Shown: in pieces, positions 27,314-37,430 of the stretch
How positions within the stretch are numbered: position 1 is the stretch's first letter
Layout of the letters: each line of letters starts with the position of its first letter
DNA from: Chitinophaga pinensis
GTDB taxonomy: Bacteria; Bacteroidota; Bacteroidia; Chitinophagales; CAMDFR01
Length of the DNA stretch: 64,000 bases
Direction of reading: 5' to 3'
Assembly: GCA_945860705.1 (NCBI GenBank)
Contig: CAMART010000002.1
Span: 62,001 to 126,000 of the forward strand
Position numbers and translations under genes: made by a program
The notes under the pieces: generated by a model
What the model saw: the letters and a program-made list of their open reading frames with translations, nothing else
Told to the model about the DNA's origin: nothing
The model's database searches: none

Positions 27314-29005
27314 TTAATACTTTCTACTTCTTAATACATTGTATAACAATACTAAGCCTAAAAAGCAGTCAAACACAAAAACTCCTGAGCTCAATAAAGA
27401 TACACCGAGTATTTTTTGACCAAGAAAACCGGCACTAAACTCTACAGTCATTGCAGATACAATAAGCAATGTAATAATAATAAGTGTAAGAATCAATCTA
27501 TTGATACTTCTATTGAAAGTATCTACTATTTTGTTGTATCCAGTATGTTCTATTTTCATACTGAATCTACCTCTCTTAAATTGCTTTAGTAGGTTTTTTA
27601 AATCAGACGGTATACCTTGTACAAAGGTGCTCAGCTCTGTAGCACCAGCATATAAATCTTCTGCTACTAGTTTAGGGTCAAACTGCTCTTTTAATATTTT
27701 TATACCAAATGGTTTTATAAAATCATCTGACCTAAAATGTGGATGTATTGTTTTGCCAATGCCTTCCAATATAGCAAGCACTCTAAATAATAAATAGACA
27801 CCACCCGGCACACGTAGTTTGTAGTCATACATGAGTTGGCTCATTCTATTATTCATATCTACTATACTACTTTCGCCCACATCCATATTAGAAAAATCAT
27901 CAATGATAGAAGCAATGTCGTATTCAAATTGTCTGAGGTCGTTTATTTCATCATCTAGTGCTAGCTTACGCAGATTGATAGCAGTAGCTTTTGCATCTTT
28001 ATTTGCCATAGCTATAAATATACCAGCAAATGCATATTTGTCTTGGCGCATCAGCTTGCCTACCATACCAAAATCTATCAAGCAAATAGTACCATCTTGT
28101 TTTATCAGAATATTGCCTGGATGAGGGTCGGCATGAAAATATCCGTATTCAAACATTTGCATCAGATATAGATTCATCCCTCTTTCTGCTATTCGCTTAG
28201 GGTCTATGCCCCATGCTTTCATTTGTTTTACATCTGTTATTTTACAACCTTTTACATACTCTATGATCAATACTTTTTCTGTAGAAAATTCTTTAAAAGC
28301 CTTTGGTATATAAAAATCATTATAGTTTTTATAAAAATTTCTGAACGAATCTATATTGCGGGCTTCGTTTTTGTAATCCAATTCTTTTTGCATAGAGTTT
28401 TCAAATGCATTCACTACATCTATGGCATTGATTACTCCATTTTCTTTCAGATAATTTTCACCACGTACCACTAGGTGTTTGATGATAGATAAATCGGTTT
28501 CTATCAATCTTCTTACTCCAGGTCTTTGTACTTTTACTACTACATCAGTACCATCGAGTAGTTTTGCTTTATGCACTTGCCCTATAGATGCACAGCCTAT
28601 CGGTTTTTCATTAAACTCACTAAACATCTCTTCAATGTCTTTGCCAGTTTCGCTTTTGATGATGCTTCTCACATACTTAAACTCAAATGCAGGTACTTGA
28701 CTCTGTAGTTTTTCTAGTTCTTGTATCAAATCTTCTTCGAGCAAATCTGGTCTATTACTCAGTACTTGTGCTAGTTTGATAAAAGTAGGTCCCAACTCTT
28801 CGGTAGCCATTCGTATTCTCTCCGATCTATTAAACTCATTGATGGGGCTCCCTTCTCGAGTCCATTTGAGTTGGGTGCTATTGGGCAAATAATTAAATAA
28901 AGGAGTATTTACTACAAAATCTTCAAAACCATATTTGATTAATATAGCTATGATTTGTCGTACACGAGAAAGATTTTTAAAGGATAATCCAAAAAACATA
29001 CACAA
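27314..29005 (-). CDS. ABC1/AarF/UbiB family atypical kinase
   Basis: LGPTFIKLAQVLSNRPDLL; PIGCASIGQVHKAKLLDGTDVVVKVQRPG; HADPHPGNILIKQDGTICLIDFGMVG. Confidence 0.94.
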   Translation of the reverse strand: MCMFFGLSFKNLSRVRQIIAILIKYGFEDFVVNTPLFNYLPNSTQLKWTREGSPINEFNRSERIRMATEELGPTFIKLAQVLSNRPDLLEEDLIQELEKLQSQVPAFEFKYVRSIIKSETGKDIEEMFSEFNEKPIGCASIGQVHKAKLLDGTDVVVKVQRPGVRRLIETDLSIIKHLVVRGENYLKENGVINAIDVVNAFENSMQKELDYKNEARNIDSFRNFYKNYNDFYIPKAFKEFSTEKVLIIEYVKGCKITDVKQMKAWGIDPKRIAERGMNLYLMQMFEYGYFHADPHPGNILIKQDGTICLIDFGMVGKLMRQDKYAFAGIFIAMANKDAKATAINLRKLALDDEINDLRQFEYDIASIIDDFSNMDVGESSIVDMNNRMSQLMYDYKLRVPGGVYLLFRVLAILEGIGKTIHPHFRSDDFIKPFGIKILKEQFDPKLVAEDLYAGATELSTFVQGIPSDLKNLLKQFKRGRFSMKIEHTGYNKIVDTFNRSINRLILTLIIITLLIVSAMTVEFSAGFLGQKILGVSLLSSGVFVFDCFLGLVLLYNVLRSRKY

Positions 29006-29082
29006 AATTAAGGCTATTCAGTCATAAAATTTCTTTTTTATCATTAATATTTTTGCGTTTGTGTTTTACTTTATTTTTCGCA

Positions 29083-29157
29083 TGTGGTTGGTCTTCTGAA
29101 ACTTCAGTATGACCAATCCACACAACTTTTCGAGATATTATCAAAATACATCTCGAA
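29083..29157. other. Two adjacent inverted repeats (structured intergenic element)
   Basis: TGTGGTTGGTC..CTGAAACTTCAG..GACCAATCCACA and TTCGAGAT..ATCTCGAA. Confidence 0.55.
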
Positions 29158-29242
29158 CCATGAATATTTAGCATTTATATGCCATTCAATATTTTTCATT
29201 TGATCTTGCCATACTTGACAAATATTTTATTTAAAAAAATGC

Positions 29243-29863
29243 CTAATACTTCCACTTATAATACATCAGCTTGATATATTCATTATTCAAAGCAATCAGT
29301 CCGTATTCGTTTTTCCACCATTCGTTTTCGTTGTATAGAGAACTATTACTTCCTACTATAGTATAATTTACTTTTGTTTTGCTTTTTTTGATGATAGAGT
29401 ATAATCTTCGTGTATGAAATTTTCCACTGAGTACTATAGCATTATGAATATTGTTTTTCAAACAATAATTATTGATGAGTAAGAATTCCTCTTGTGAGCT
29501 AGTACCTTCTGGAAGTAGCGTGATGCATGTATCAGCGATATTATTTTTTACTAGAAAATCTTTTTGAAGTTCGCTCTCTTTTTTCAAAATTCCTGCAGCT
29601 TTTAGGTCATTAGATACATTGCCACCAGTACAATATATATGAGAGATATAGTTTTTATTATAGAGCTCTATAGTTTTATTTCCTCTATCGTAGGCATTGC
29701 CAGAGAGCACAAAACAAACTTGTTTGCTTTGAATAGCATTTTCTTTTATCAAATAATTTCCTAAAAAATGAAAGATGGGTATTCGTGTAATATATACTAC
29801 AAAACAAATAATAAACAATATTAATAAGTATTGTAAAAATCTGCGAAAGCCATATTTTTTCAT
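29243..29863 (-). CDS. YdcF/SanA-like (DUF218) protein
   Basis: VCFVLSGNAYDRGNKTIELYN...LPEGTSSQEEFLLINNYC...IVLSGKFHTRR. Confidence 0.75.
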   Translation of the reverse strand: MKKYGFRRFLQYLLILFIICFVVYITRIPIFHFLGNYLIKENAIQSKQVCFVLSGNAYDRGNKTIELYNKNYISHIYCTGGNVSNDLKAAGILKKESELQKDFLVKNNIADTCITLLPEGTSSQEEFLLINNYCLKNNIHNAIVLSGKFHTRRLYSIIKKSKTKVNYTIVGSNSSLYNENEWWKNEYGLIALNNEYIKLMYYKWKY

Positions 29864-29869
29864 CAGCTC

Positions 29870-30691
29870 TTATACGTTTTTATCTAGCCAAGTAGCCATC
29901 ATATCGAGTACTTTCTCTTTACCTATATCATTGTGTGTTTCATGATACATGCCCTCTAATGATACAAACTCTACATTTGAATTGGCGTTTTTAGATAGTT
30001 CTACTGAGCCCTCATGAGAAGTAAGTCTATCAGCAGTACCATGAAATAATAATGCGGGTACTTTTATTTCTTTAGCATGTGCTATAGCATACAATCCATT
30101 CTCAAATGTAGGAAAGAAAAATGCAGGAGTCATTTTATTAAATACCATTGGGTCATCTATATATTTTTGCACTTCTATAGGATCTCTCGATATTCCTTTT
30201 TGATCTACTTTAGCAGTATCTTGAAAAGAAGGATAAATTTTTATCATGATTTTTGCAAGGAGCAATTGAAATGCAGGAGGTGCTGTAGCCAGCTTATACC
30301 AAGGAGAAGAAAGCAAAGCTCCTTTTATATTTGGTTGTCTTCGTATCAAAAAATTAGTAAGTACATTGCCACCCATACTATGACCATAAAGAAAAACAGG
30401 CAGATTGTTGTGTGATTTTATTTCGTCTAAAAATGTTTGTACCGAATCCAATAATAAATCATAGTGGTCTACATGTCCTTTTTTGCCATCGCTTCTACCG
30501 TGTCCTATATGATCCATGGCATAGGCATTATATCCTCTGCTATTTAAATATAGTGCTACATGTTCGTATCTATTGCTGTGTTCCCACATGCCGTGTATGA
30601 GACCTACATTGGCTTTCGCATTTTCTATTTCCCAAGCTTGTGTATATATTTTGTGTGCACCACTCTGTATATATTTTTCTGTATGTATCAT
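29870..30691 (-). CDS. Alpha/beta hydrolase, monoacylglycerol-lipase-like
   Basis: DHIGHGRSDGKKGHVDHYD; FLYGHSMGGNVLTNF; LLFHGTADRLT. Confidence 0.9.
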   Translation of the reverse strand: MIHTEKYIQSGAHKIYTQAWEIENAKANVGLIHGMWEHSNRYEHVALYLNSRGYNAYAMDHIGHGRSDGKKGHVDHYDLLLDSVQTFLDEIKSHNNLPVFLYGHSMGGNVLTNFLIRRQPNIKGALLSSPWYKLATAPPAFQLLLAKIMIKIYPSFQDTAKVDQKGISRDPIEVQKYIDDPMVFNKMTPAFFFPTFENGLYAIAHAKEIKVPALLFHGTADRLTSHEGSVELSKNANSNVEFVSLEGMYHETHNDIGKEKVLDMMATWLDKNV

Positions 30692-30745
30692 TTCAGTATA
30701 TTTGTTAAAATTAAAATTACAAAATAAATTCTAAAAAATATTTTT

Positions 30746-30973
30746 ATGAGTGAAAATATAGAACCAACAAAAGAAAATACAGCAGCGAAAAAAACAACCA
30801 TTTATCCAAGACCTAATGGACCATTGATCATCAGTGGAGACGAGATAGATTTAATAGATGAAGATGGGAATATAATAGAAAAAGCTACTCGATATGCTAT
30901 ATGTAGATGTGGCCACACCGGCAAGCAACCTTTCTGTGACGGAAGCCACAATAGAATGGGGTTTAAGGGGTAA
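30746..30973 (+). CDS. CDGSH-type iron-sulfur domain protein
   Basis: YAICRCGHTGKQPFCDGSHNRMGF matches CDGSH 2Fe-2S signature. Confidence 0.93.
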   Translation: MSENIEPTKENTAAKKTTIYPRPNGPLIISGDEIDLIDEDGNIIEKATRYAICRCGHTGKQPFCDGSHNRMGFKG

Positions 30974-30981
30974 GTATTTTC

Positions 30982-31113
30982 TTATATCCACACACCATTG
31001 CTGAGCCTATGTTTAGTTCGACCTCGGCAGTCTTTCTTTATATTACAGCTCTGAGCTAGCAAACAAACTATACTTAGCGATAGGATGATAAAAATTATTT
31101 TAGATTTTTTCAT
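30982..31113 (-). CDS. 43-aa lipoprotein-like small ORF, unknown function
   Basis: Minus-strand reading: MKKSKIIFIILSLSIVCLLAQSCNIKKDCRGRTKHRLSNGVWI*; hydrophobic leader then AQSC lipobox-like site; below ORF track cutoff. Confidence 0.6.
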   Translation of the reverse strand: MKKSKIIFIILSLSIVCLLAQSCNIKKDCRGRTKHRLSNGVWI

Positions 31114-31229
31114 AATAATAGAATAACGAATTATTTAGATAATTTAGTATTGTAAATATATATAAATCACTTGTTGTTAAATATTCTAAATGAGCAAATG
31201 GTATTATGTATCTAGTATATCACTATAAT

Positions 31230-31619
31230 CTACAACTCTATTTCACTGTTTTTTTCATATGACTTAAACATAAAATTGACAGCATCTTTATCAATAACAA
31301 AAAGACACATGTGTTTTTCAGGGTCTTTATATACTTCTTTAAAATTGTCTACCATCGCTTCGTTGATGATATTTTTATTGACAAATTCCTCCAAGTGCGA
31401 TACGTTGATATTCCAATTGTTTTCGTTATCGCTTCTGTATATAAGCTGTTTGCCTAAGTCTAGTTCATCTTCTCTATGCGCCACAAATATGGGATAGTTG
31501 CTCACTTCTTCTTCTATGATTATTTGAGAAATGTTTTTGAGCATCAACTTATGAAGTGCTAGGTCTTCGTTGAGTTCCTTTATTTGTTTTTTGATGATAA
31601 GATTATCTTTTGGATCCAT
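31230..31619 (-). CDS. Cytoplasmic protein of unknown function
   Basis: 129-aa acidic ORF 6 bp upstream of rlmD coordinates, same strand. Confidence 0.65.
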   Translation of the reverse strand: MDPKDNLIIKKQIKELNEDLALHKLMLKNISQIIIEEEVSNYPIFVAHREDELDLGKQLIYRSDNENNWNINVSHLEEFVNKNIINEAMVDNFKEVYKDPEKHMCLFVIDKDAVNFMFKSYEKNSEIEL

Positions 31620-31625
31620 CGTGTA

Positions 31626-33032
31626 TTATTTTCTTAGTTCTAGTAATGCTATGTTTTCTATATGTTTAGTATGCGGAAACATATCTACAGCTTGCATTTT
31701 GGTGATATCATATTTTTCATTCAATAAGGCTATATCTCTAGCTTGTGTAGCTGGGTTACAGCTCACATATACTATTCTATTCGCTGCTATGTTTAGCAAC
31801 TCTTTTACTACATCCTCGTGCATACCTGCTCTGGGTGGGTCAGTTAGAATCACATCTGGCTTGCCATGTTTTTCATATAGTTCGCTTCCTATTATTTTAC
31901 GTACATCACCCGTATAGAAATGACAATTTTTAGAACGGTTCAATTTTGCATTTTCATTTGCATCTTCAATAGCTGGAGCTACTTCTTCTATGCCTATCAC
32001 TTGCTTGCAATCATCAGATACGTAGAGCGCTATACTCCCTACGCCTGTATATAAGTCATATACTGTTTCGTGTTTTTGTACTTGTGCAAAATCTTTTACT
32101 ATATCGTACAGAAACTTGCCTTGTTCTGGGTTTGTTTGAAAAAAAGACTTCGCACCTATTTTATATTTTTTTGTGCCTAGTGTTTCTATGATATGTTCGC
32201 TTCCATTTACTAATACTGGTTCTAAGTCAAAAATGCTGTCGTTCTTTTTTAGATTAGTAGCATATTGGAGTGAGTTTATTTCAGGAAATTTATGTTGAAC
32301 AGCATTCAATAAAACATCAATACTTTTTTTATCGTTCTCACCAAAAACAATGAATAAAAGGGTTTCGCCACTTAGCGTAGTTTTAATTATTAGTGTTCTT
32401 AGTAATCCTTTTTGCTCACGAATATCATAGAAGCTAAAATTATTTTCAATAGCGGTTTTTTTAATAAAATTTCTAATATCATTGGATAATCCACCTTGCA
32501 AATAACAGTGCTCTATATCTATTATTTTATCAAATAATCGAGGAATATGAAACCCTAAAGCGTTTCTATTGATGTCTTGATCTTCACTATTTATTTGTTC
32601 TACAGTCAGCCATTTTTTATTACTGAAAGTGTATTCAAGTTTATTTCTATAATATTGTGTAGTCTTGCATCCAGCTATAGGTAGGCGTTCCTTTACAGCC
32701 ACTTTTGCGAGCCTTTCGAATGCGCTATTTACTATATCCTCTTTGTATGAAAGTTGTGCATCATATTTGGCATACTGCCACTTACAGCCACCACATATCC
32801 CAAAATGACTGCAAAAAGGCGAAATTCTATCATCAGAATCTTTGATAATATCAATTACTTTGCCTTCTTCAAATGATTTTTTTGACTGATGAATCCTCAC
32901 ACTCACCTCGTCACCAGGTATCGCACCTACCACAAACACCACTTTCCCATCGGGCTTGGCTATGCCCAAACCCTCACTAGACATAGATTCTATACTCAAA
33001 GAATCATACGTTTTTTGTTTTTTATCTCTCAA
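31626..33032 (-). CDS. rlmD: 23S rRNA (uracil-5-)-methyltransferase, RlmD/RumA family
   Basis: TRAM-like N-terminus; CSHFGICGGCKWQYAKYDAQLSYK cluster motif; ILTDPPRAGMHEDVV; VYVSCNPATQARDI. Confidence 0.93.
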   Translation of the reverse strand: MRDKKQKTYDSLSIESMSSEGLGIAKPDGKVVFVVGAIPGDEVSVRIHQSKKSFEEGKVIDIIKDSDDRISPFCSHFGICGGCKWQYAKYDAQLSYKEDIVNSAFERLAKVAVKERLPIAGCKTTQYYRNKLEYTFSNKKWLTVEQINSEDQDINRNALGFHIPRLFDKIIDIEHCYLQGGLSNDIRNFIKKTAIENNFSFYDIREQKGLLRTLIIKTTLSGETLLFIVFGENDKKSIDVLLNAVQHKFPEINSLQYATNLKKNDSIFDLEPVLVNGSEHIIETLGTKKYKIGAKSFFQTNPEQGKFLYDIVKDFAQVQKHETVYDLYTGVGSIALYVSDDCKQVIGIEEVAPAIEDANENAKLNRSKNCHFYTGDVRKIIGSELYEKHGKPDVILTDPPRAGMHEDVVKELLNIAANRIVYVSCNPATQARDIALLNEKYDITKMQAVDMFPHTKHIENIALLELRK

Positions 33033-33197
33033 TAGTTTAAAATTTCAGCTCAAACATAAGAATTTACTTTGGTTATCAGTACACTTTTTTTAAATAATAA
33101 AGTGATAAATTTCTCGTTAAAAATTCCTAATTTTGGCATCCTTACAAAAGAAGGAGTTAATTTTGAAATCACAAATTAAATAGAATTTAAACCTATT

Positions 33198-35165
33198 ATG
33201 AAGAATCTTATTTTAAGTATTTGCGTACTCAGTATTTTTTCAAGTTATTTATCGGCTCAAACAAAAGATAACAGAACATTATTTACAGTAGCTGGACAGC
33301 CAGTAAGCGTAGAAGATTTCATTTATGTTTATGGCAAAAACAACATAAATAATCAAGCCGACTATAGCGAAAAATCTTTGAAAGAATATTTAGACTTGTT
33401 TACTAAGTTTAAACTAAAAGTAAAACAAGCAGAAGACATGAAGCTAGACACAATCGAGTCATTGAAATCTGAACTTGGCACATATAGAAAACAATTAGCA
33501 AAATCATACTTAAGCGACAAAGAGATATTTAATAAGCTTGAACTAGAAGCATATGACCGTATGAAAAGCGAAATAAACGTAGGTCATATACTTATAAGAG
33601 TGAGCATGGATGCAAGCCCAGCAGATACTTTGATAGCATATAACAAAATAGCCAACATCAGAAAAAATATTCTCAAAGGAGAAAATTTTGAGACGGCTGC
33701 AAATAAATTGTCAGAAGATCCTTCTGCAAAATCAAATAATGGCAAGCTAGGTTATCTTTCAGTTTTTCAAACAGTATATCCATTTGAAAACCAAATGTAC
33801 AATACTGCTGTAGGACAAGTATCTGGCATTTTCAGAACAAAATTTGGATACCATATTTTGAAAGTTTATGACAAAAGAGCAGCAAGAGGTTCAGTAAACG
33901 TAGCACACATCGTTATCACTCCTCCAGAAAAATATGTAGGCAATGCAGATAGTTTTGCGCTTGCAAAAATCAATTCTATATATGCAGACATCAAAAGTGG
34001 TAAAACTACTTTTGAAGCAGCAGTAGCAGATTATTCTGAAGATAGAAAATCTAAAATCAAAGGCGGTGAAATCGGATTTTTTACAACTGGTAAAATGACT
34101 GAATCATTTGAAGATGCAGCTTTTGGATTAAAATCTATAGGTGATATGTCTACACCAATAAAAACACAGTACGGATATCATATCTTAAAATTGATAGATA
34201 AAAAACCGATTGCTCCAATGGTAGATTTGAAAACAGAGCTAAAACAAAAAATAGAAAGAGATAGTCGTTCTGATTTGTCTAGAACTGTATTGATGAATAA
34301 AATAAAATCTAAATATGGTTTTGCTGAAATGGCAAGTGCAAAAAACGAACTTGTAAAGATGATAGATACCACTATTCTTGATGGAAAATGGAGACCTACT
34401 GATATCAGTGCATACAACAAACTACTCTTCAAAGTAGGACCAGAAGAAACTACACAAGATATGTTTTTGAATTTTATTATTAAAAATCAAAAAAATAAAA
34501 GAACATCAAATTCAATAGATTTTGTATACGAAAACTTATATGAGGATTTTGTAGAGCAAAGATGTATGGACTATGAAGAAAAACAATTGGATAAAGAGTA
34601 TGATGATTTTAGAAATTTGATGAAAGAATATAGAGACGGAATTCTATTATTTGATCTTACCGATAGAATGGTATGGACAAAAGCTACTAAAGATACTAGC
34701 GGATTGAAAACATTCTATGAAACAGATAAAGAAAAATACAAATGGGGCAATAGAGTAGAAGCAGATATTTATAATTGCTCAGATTCTGCTTTAGCTAAAA
34801 TGACACGCAAACTTTTACTTAAAGGTAAAACATCTGCAGATATAGCAAAACAAGTAAATATACCAGGAGCTACTAGCAAAGTGTCTATCATCAATGGTAA
34901 ATATGAAAAAGGACAATACGAGCTGATAGATAATACAGATAGAAAAGTAGGTGTAAAAGAAAATATATATAACAAAGATGGCAGTGTAACTATAATAAAT
35001 ATTTTGAGAGAAGTAGGTCCAGAACCAAAACTACTAAACGAAGCTAAAGGATATATAGTGAGTGACTACCAAGAGTATTTAGAAAAACAATGGATCCAAG
35101 ACTTAAAAGCTAAATATCCAGTAGTAGTAAATGAAGAAGTATTGCGTTCATTAATAAGAAAATAA
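33198..35165 (+). CDS. Peptidylprolyl isomerase with two parvulin domains
   Basis: INVGHILIRVS...LSEDPSAKSNNGKLGYLSVFQTVYPFENQMY...FRTKFGYHILKV; second AHIVITPPE...YSEDRKSKIKGGEIGFFTTGKM. Confidence 0.92.
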   Translation: MKNLILSICVLSIFSSYLSAQTKDNRTLFTVAGQPVSVEDFIYVYGKNNINNQADYSEKSLKEYLDLFTKFKLKVKQAEDMKLDTIESLKSELGTYRKQLAKSYLSDKEIFNKLELEAYDRMKSEINVGHILIRVSMDASPADTLIAYNKIANIRKNILKGENFETAANKLSEDPSAKSNNGKLGYLSVFQTVYPFENQMYNTAVGQVSGIFRTKFGYHILKVYDKRAARGSVNVAHIVITPPEKYVGNADSFALAKINSIYADIKSGKTTFEAAVADYSEDRKSKIKGGEIGFFTTGKMTESFEDAAFGLKSIGDMSTPIKTQYGYHILKLIDKKPIAPMVDLKTELKQKIERDSRSDLSRTVLMNKIKSKYGFAEMASAKNELVKMIDTTILDGKWRPTDISAYNKLLFKVGPEETTQDMFLNFIIKNQKNKRTSNSIDFVYENLYEDFVEQRCMDYEEKQLDKEYDDFRNLMKEYRDGILLFDLTDRMVWTKATKDTSGLKTFYETDKEKYKWGNRVEADIYNCSDSALAKMTRKLLLKGKTSADIAKQVNIPGATSKVSIINGKYEKGQYELIDNTDRKVGVKENIYNKDGSVTIINILREVGPEPKLLNEAKGYIVSDYQEYLEKQWIQDLKAKYPVVVNEEVLRSLIRK

Positions 35166-35166
35166 A

Positions 35167-36051
35167 TTGAACAATAATTTTAAATATATTTTCATGTTAA
35201 GCATAGTATTTATTACTATGCTTTTCTCTTCATGCAGTTATTTCAAAAACAAAGGAAAGGAACTCAACGAAAAGCCACTTGCAAAAGTGAATGATTTATA
35301 TCTGTATCCATCTGACCTAAAAGGTATAGCCGCCAATGTAGATAAAAAAGATAGTGTGGAGTTAGTGCAGATGTATGTTACAGATTGGATAAAAAGAAAT
35401 TTATTACTTGAAAAAGCAAAACAAAGTTCACCAAACGAACTGAAAGAAATAGAAGAAAAAGTAGCTAGTTATAAGGAGTCTCTGATACTATATAATTATG
35501 AAAATCAATTATTGAGCGATATGCTAGATTCTTCTATAGATAAGGTTTCCAAAGAAAAATATTATAAAGAATTTCAAAATAACTTTATACTAGAAGATGA
35601 TGTATATCAAATTCAATATATAGCACTTCCTCTCAATACTGCTCAGCTTGAAGATTGGATAGAAGTTTTTGAGTCTACAAAAGATGAGGACAAAGCGCTC
35701 TTAAATTCTAAAGTAAAAATAGGAGCTATGAAGTATGACCTGTCATCTACAAAGTGGTATACTCGAGAGGAGTTCTTTAAATTACTTGAATTACCCACTG
35801 ATTTTTTTACAAAAATAAAACCTACTAGTAAAGTACAAAAAACACAACACAACTCACAAATAATCTTATTTAAATTTAACAGTGTAAAGCCAAGTGGCGA
35901 AATGGCTCCATATGATAGAGTAGAAAAATCTATCAATCAAATATTGCTCAACAAAAAGAAAACAGAATCACTCAATAAACTATATAAAGAAATCTATGAT
36001 GCAGGTATTCAGTCAAAAAATGCTGAAGACTATATGAATAGTAAAAAATAA
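35167..36051 (+). CDS. Lipoprotein, SurA/PPIase-family-like without recognisable parvulin domain; TTG start
   Basis: Lipobox MLFSSCSYF; N-terminal SurA-like helical region; sits between two PPIases. Confidence 0.75.
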   Translation: MNNNFKYIFMLSIVFITMLFSSCSYFKNKGKELNEKPLAKVNDLYLYPSDLKGIAANVDKKDSVELVQMYVTDWIKRNLLLEKAKQSSPNELKEIEEKVASYKESLILYNYENQLLSDMLDSSIDKVSKEKYYKEFQNNFILEDDVYQIQYIALPLNTAQLEDWIEVFESTKDEDKALLNSKVKIGAMKYDLSSTKWYTREEFFKLLELPTDFFTKIKPTSKVQKTQHNSQIILFKFNSVKPSGEMAPYDRVEKSINQILLNKKKTESLNKLYKEIYDAGIQSKNAEDYMNSKK

Positions 36052-37407
36052 ATGATGAAAAAAATAGTAAGTATAATTTTTTGTTTGTTTGTATTATTAC
36101 CTCTTTTTGCTCAGCCAAAAATGATAGATAAAGTGGTAGGTGTAGTAGGTGATAATATCATACTACTCAGTGATGTAGAAGTACAGATACAGCAAGCAAA
36201 AGCACAAGGGGAAGTGATAAGTGATAGATTGCGTTGCACTATTTTTGATCAATTACTTTTAGAAAAATTTTTCTTAGCACAAGCACAACTAGATTCTGTG
36301 TATGTTTCAGAAGATGACGTAGAAGCAGAGTTGGACAAAAGAATCAGATACTTTATTTCTACTTCTTTCGGTAGTCAGCAAAAACTAGAGGAATATTATG
36401 GCAAAAGTACTGCAGACTTAAAAGATGATTTTAGAAAAGATATCAGGAACCAAATGCTTGCAGAAAAAATGCAAGGCAAAATATATGGCAATATAAAAAC
36501 TACACCATCTGATGTAAGAGCATTTTATGATGATATACCGAAAGATAGTTTGCCTTATTTCAATGCAGAAATAGAGCTAAGTCAAATAGTGATAAAACCA
36601 AAAGCTAGTCAAGAAGCCAAAGACTACGCACTGTACAAAGCAAATCAACTTAGAGAGGAGATACTCAAAGGAGGTGACTTTGCTATTAAAGCAAAATTGA
36701 ATTCGGAAGATCCAGGTTCAAAAAAAGAAGGTGGAGATTTAGGTTTCATCACTAGAGGTGAAATGGTTCAAGAGTTTGAAGCGGGAGCTTTCAAACTCAA
36801 AGAAGGTGAAGTAAGTGAAGTAATAGAAACCCAATTTGGATATCATGTGATACAGTGCCTAGAAAGAAAAGGAGAAAGAATACATGTGAGACATATACTT
36901 ATCACAGCGCCTATCACAAGTATAGATGAACAATCAGCGATACGAATGCTTGATAGTGTGAGCAAAATGATCAATAGTGGGGCTATGACTTTTGAAGAAG
37001 CAGTAAAAGAATACTCAGAAGATGATCAAAGTAAAAGTAATAGAGGAGATATCATTAATCAAAACACAGGAACTTCATATTTTGAAATGAGTGAACTTGA
37101 TGGAAGTTTATTGTTTAGTATGTCTGATTTAAAGAAAGGACAGTTGTCGCAAGTTTCTCCTTTTGAAGCCCCAGATGGTAAAAAAGCATTTAGAATCATT
37201 AGGATAAAAAGTGAAAGCGAACCACATGTAGCGAATCTAAAACAAGATTACTCAAAAATACAAAACGCTTGTAAACAAGCTAAACAACAAGAAGCACTTG
37301 TAAAATGGATTCAAGAAAAAAGAGGTGATGCATATATTATGATAGATGAAGAATATCAGTCATGCGACAATTCTTCTAAATGGCTCAATGCAAAAAAGAA
37401 TAATTAA
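36052..37407 (+). CDS. SurA-like periplasmic peptidylprolyl isomerase
   Basis: MIDKVVGVVGDNIILLSDVEVQIQQAKAQGE; two parvulin domains (IELSQIVIKPK, RHILITAP). Confidence 0.92.
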   Translation: MMKKIVSIIFCLFVLLPLFAQPKMIDKVVGVVGDNIILLSDVEVQIQQAKAQGEVISDRLRCTIFDQLLLEKFFLAQAQLDSVYVSEDDVEAELDKRIRYFISTSFGSQQKLEEYYGKSTADLKDDFRKDIRNQMLAEKMQGKIYGNIKTTPSDVRAFYDDIPKDSLPYFNAEIELSQIVIKPKASQEAKDYALYKANQLREEILKGGDFAIKAKLNSEDPGSKKEGGDLGFITRGEMVQEFEAGAFKLKEGEVSEVIETQFGYHVIQCLERKGERIHVRHILITAPITSIDEQSAIRMLDSVSKMINSGAMTFEEAVKEYSEDDQSKSNRGDIINQNTGTSYFEMSELDGSLLFSMSDLKKGQLSQVSPFEAPDGKKAFRIIRIKSESEPHVANLKQDYSKIQNACKQAKQQEALVKWIQEKRGDAYIMIDEEYQSCDNSSKWLNAKKNN

Positions 37408-37430
37408 TTAATTTCTGAAAAGAAATAAAT

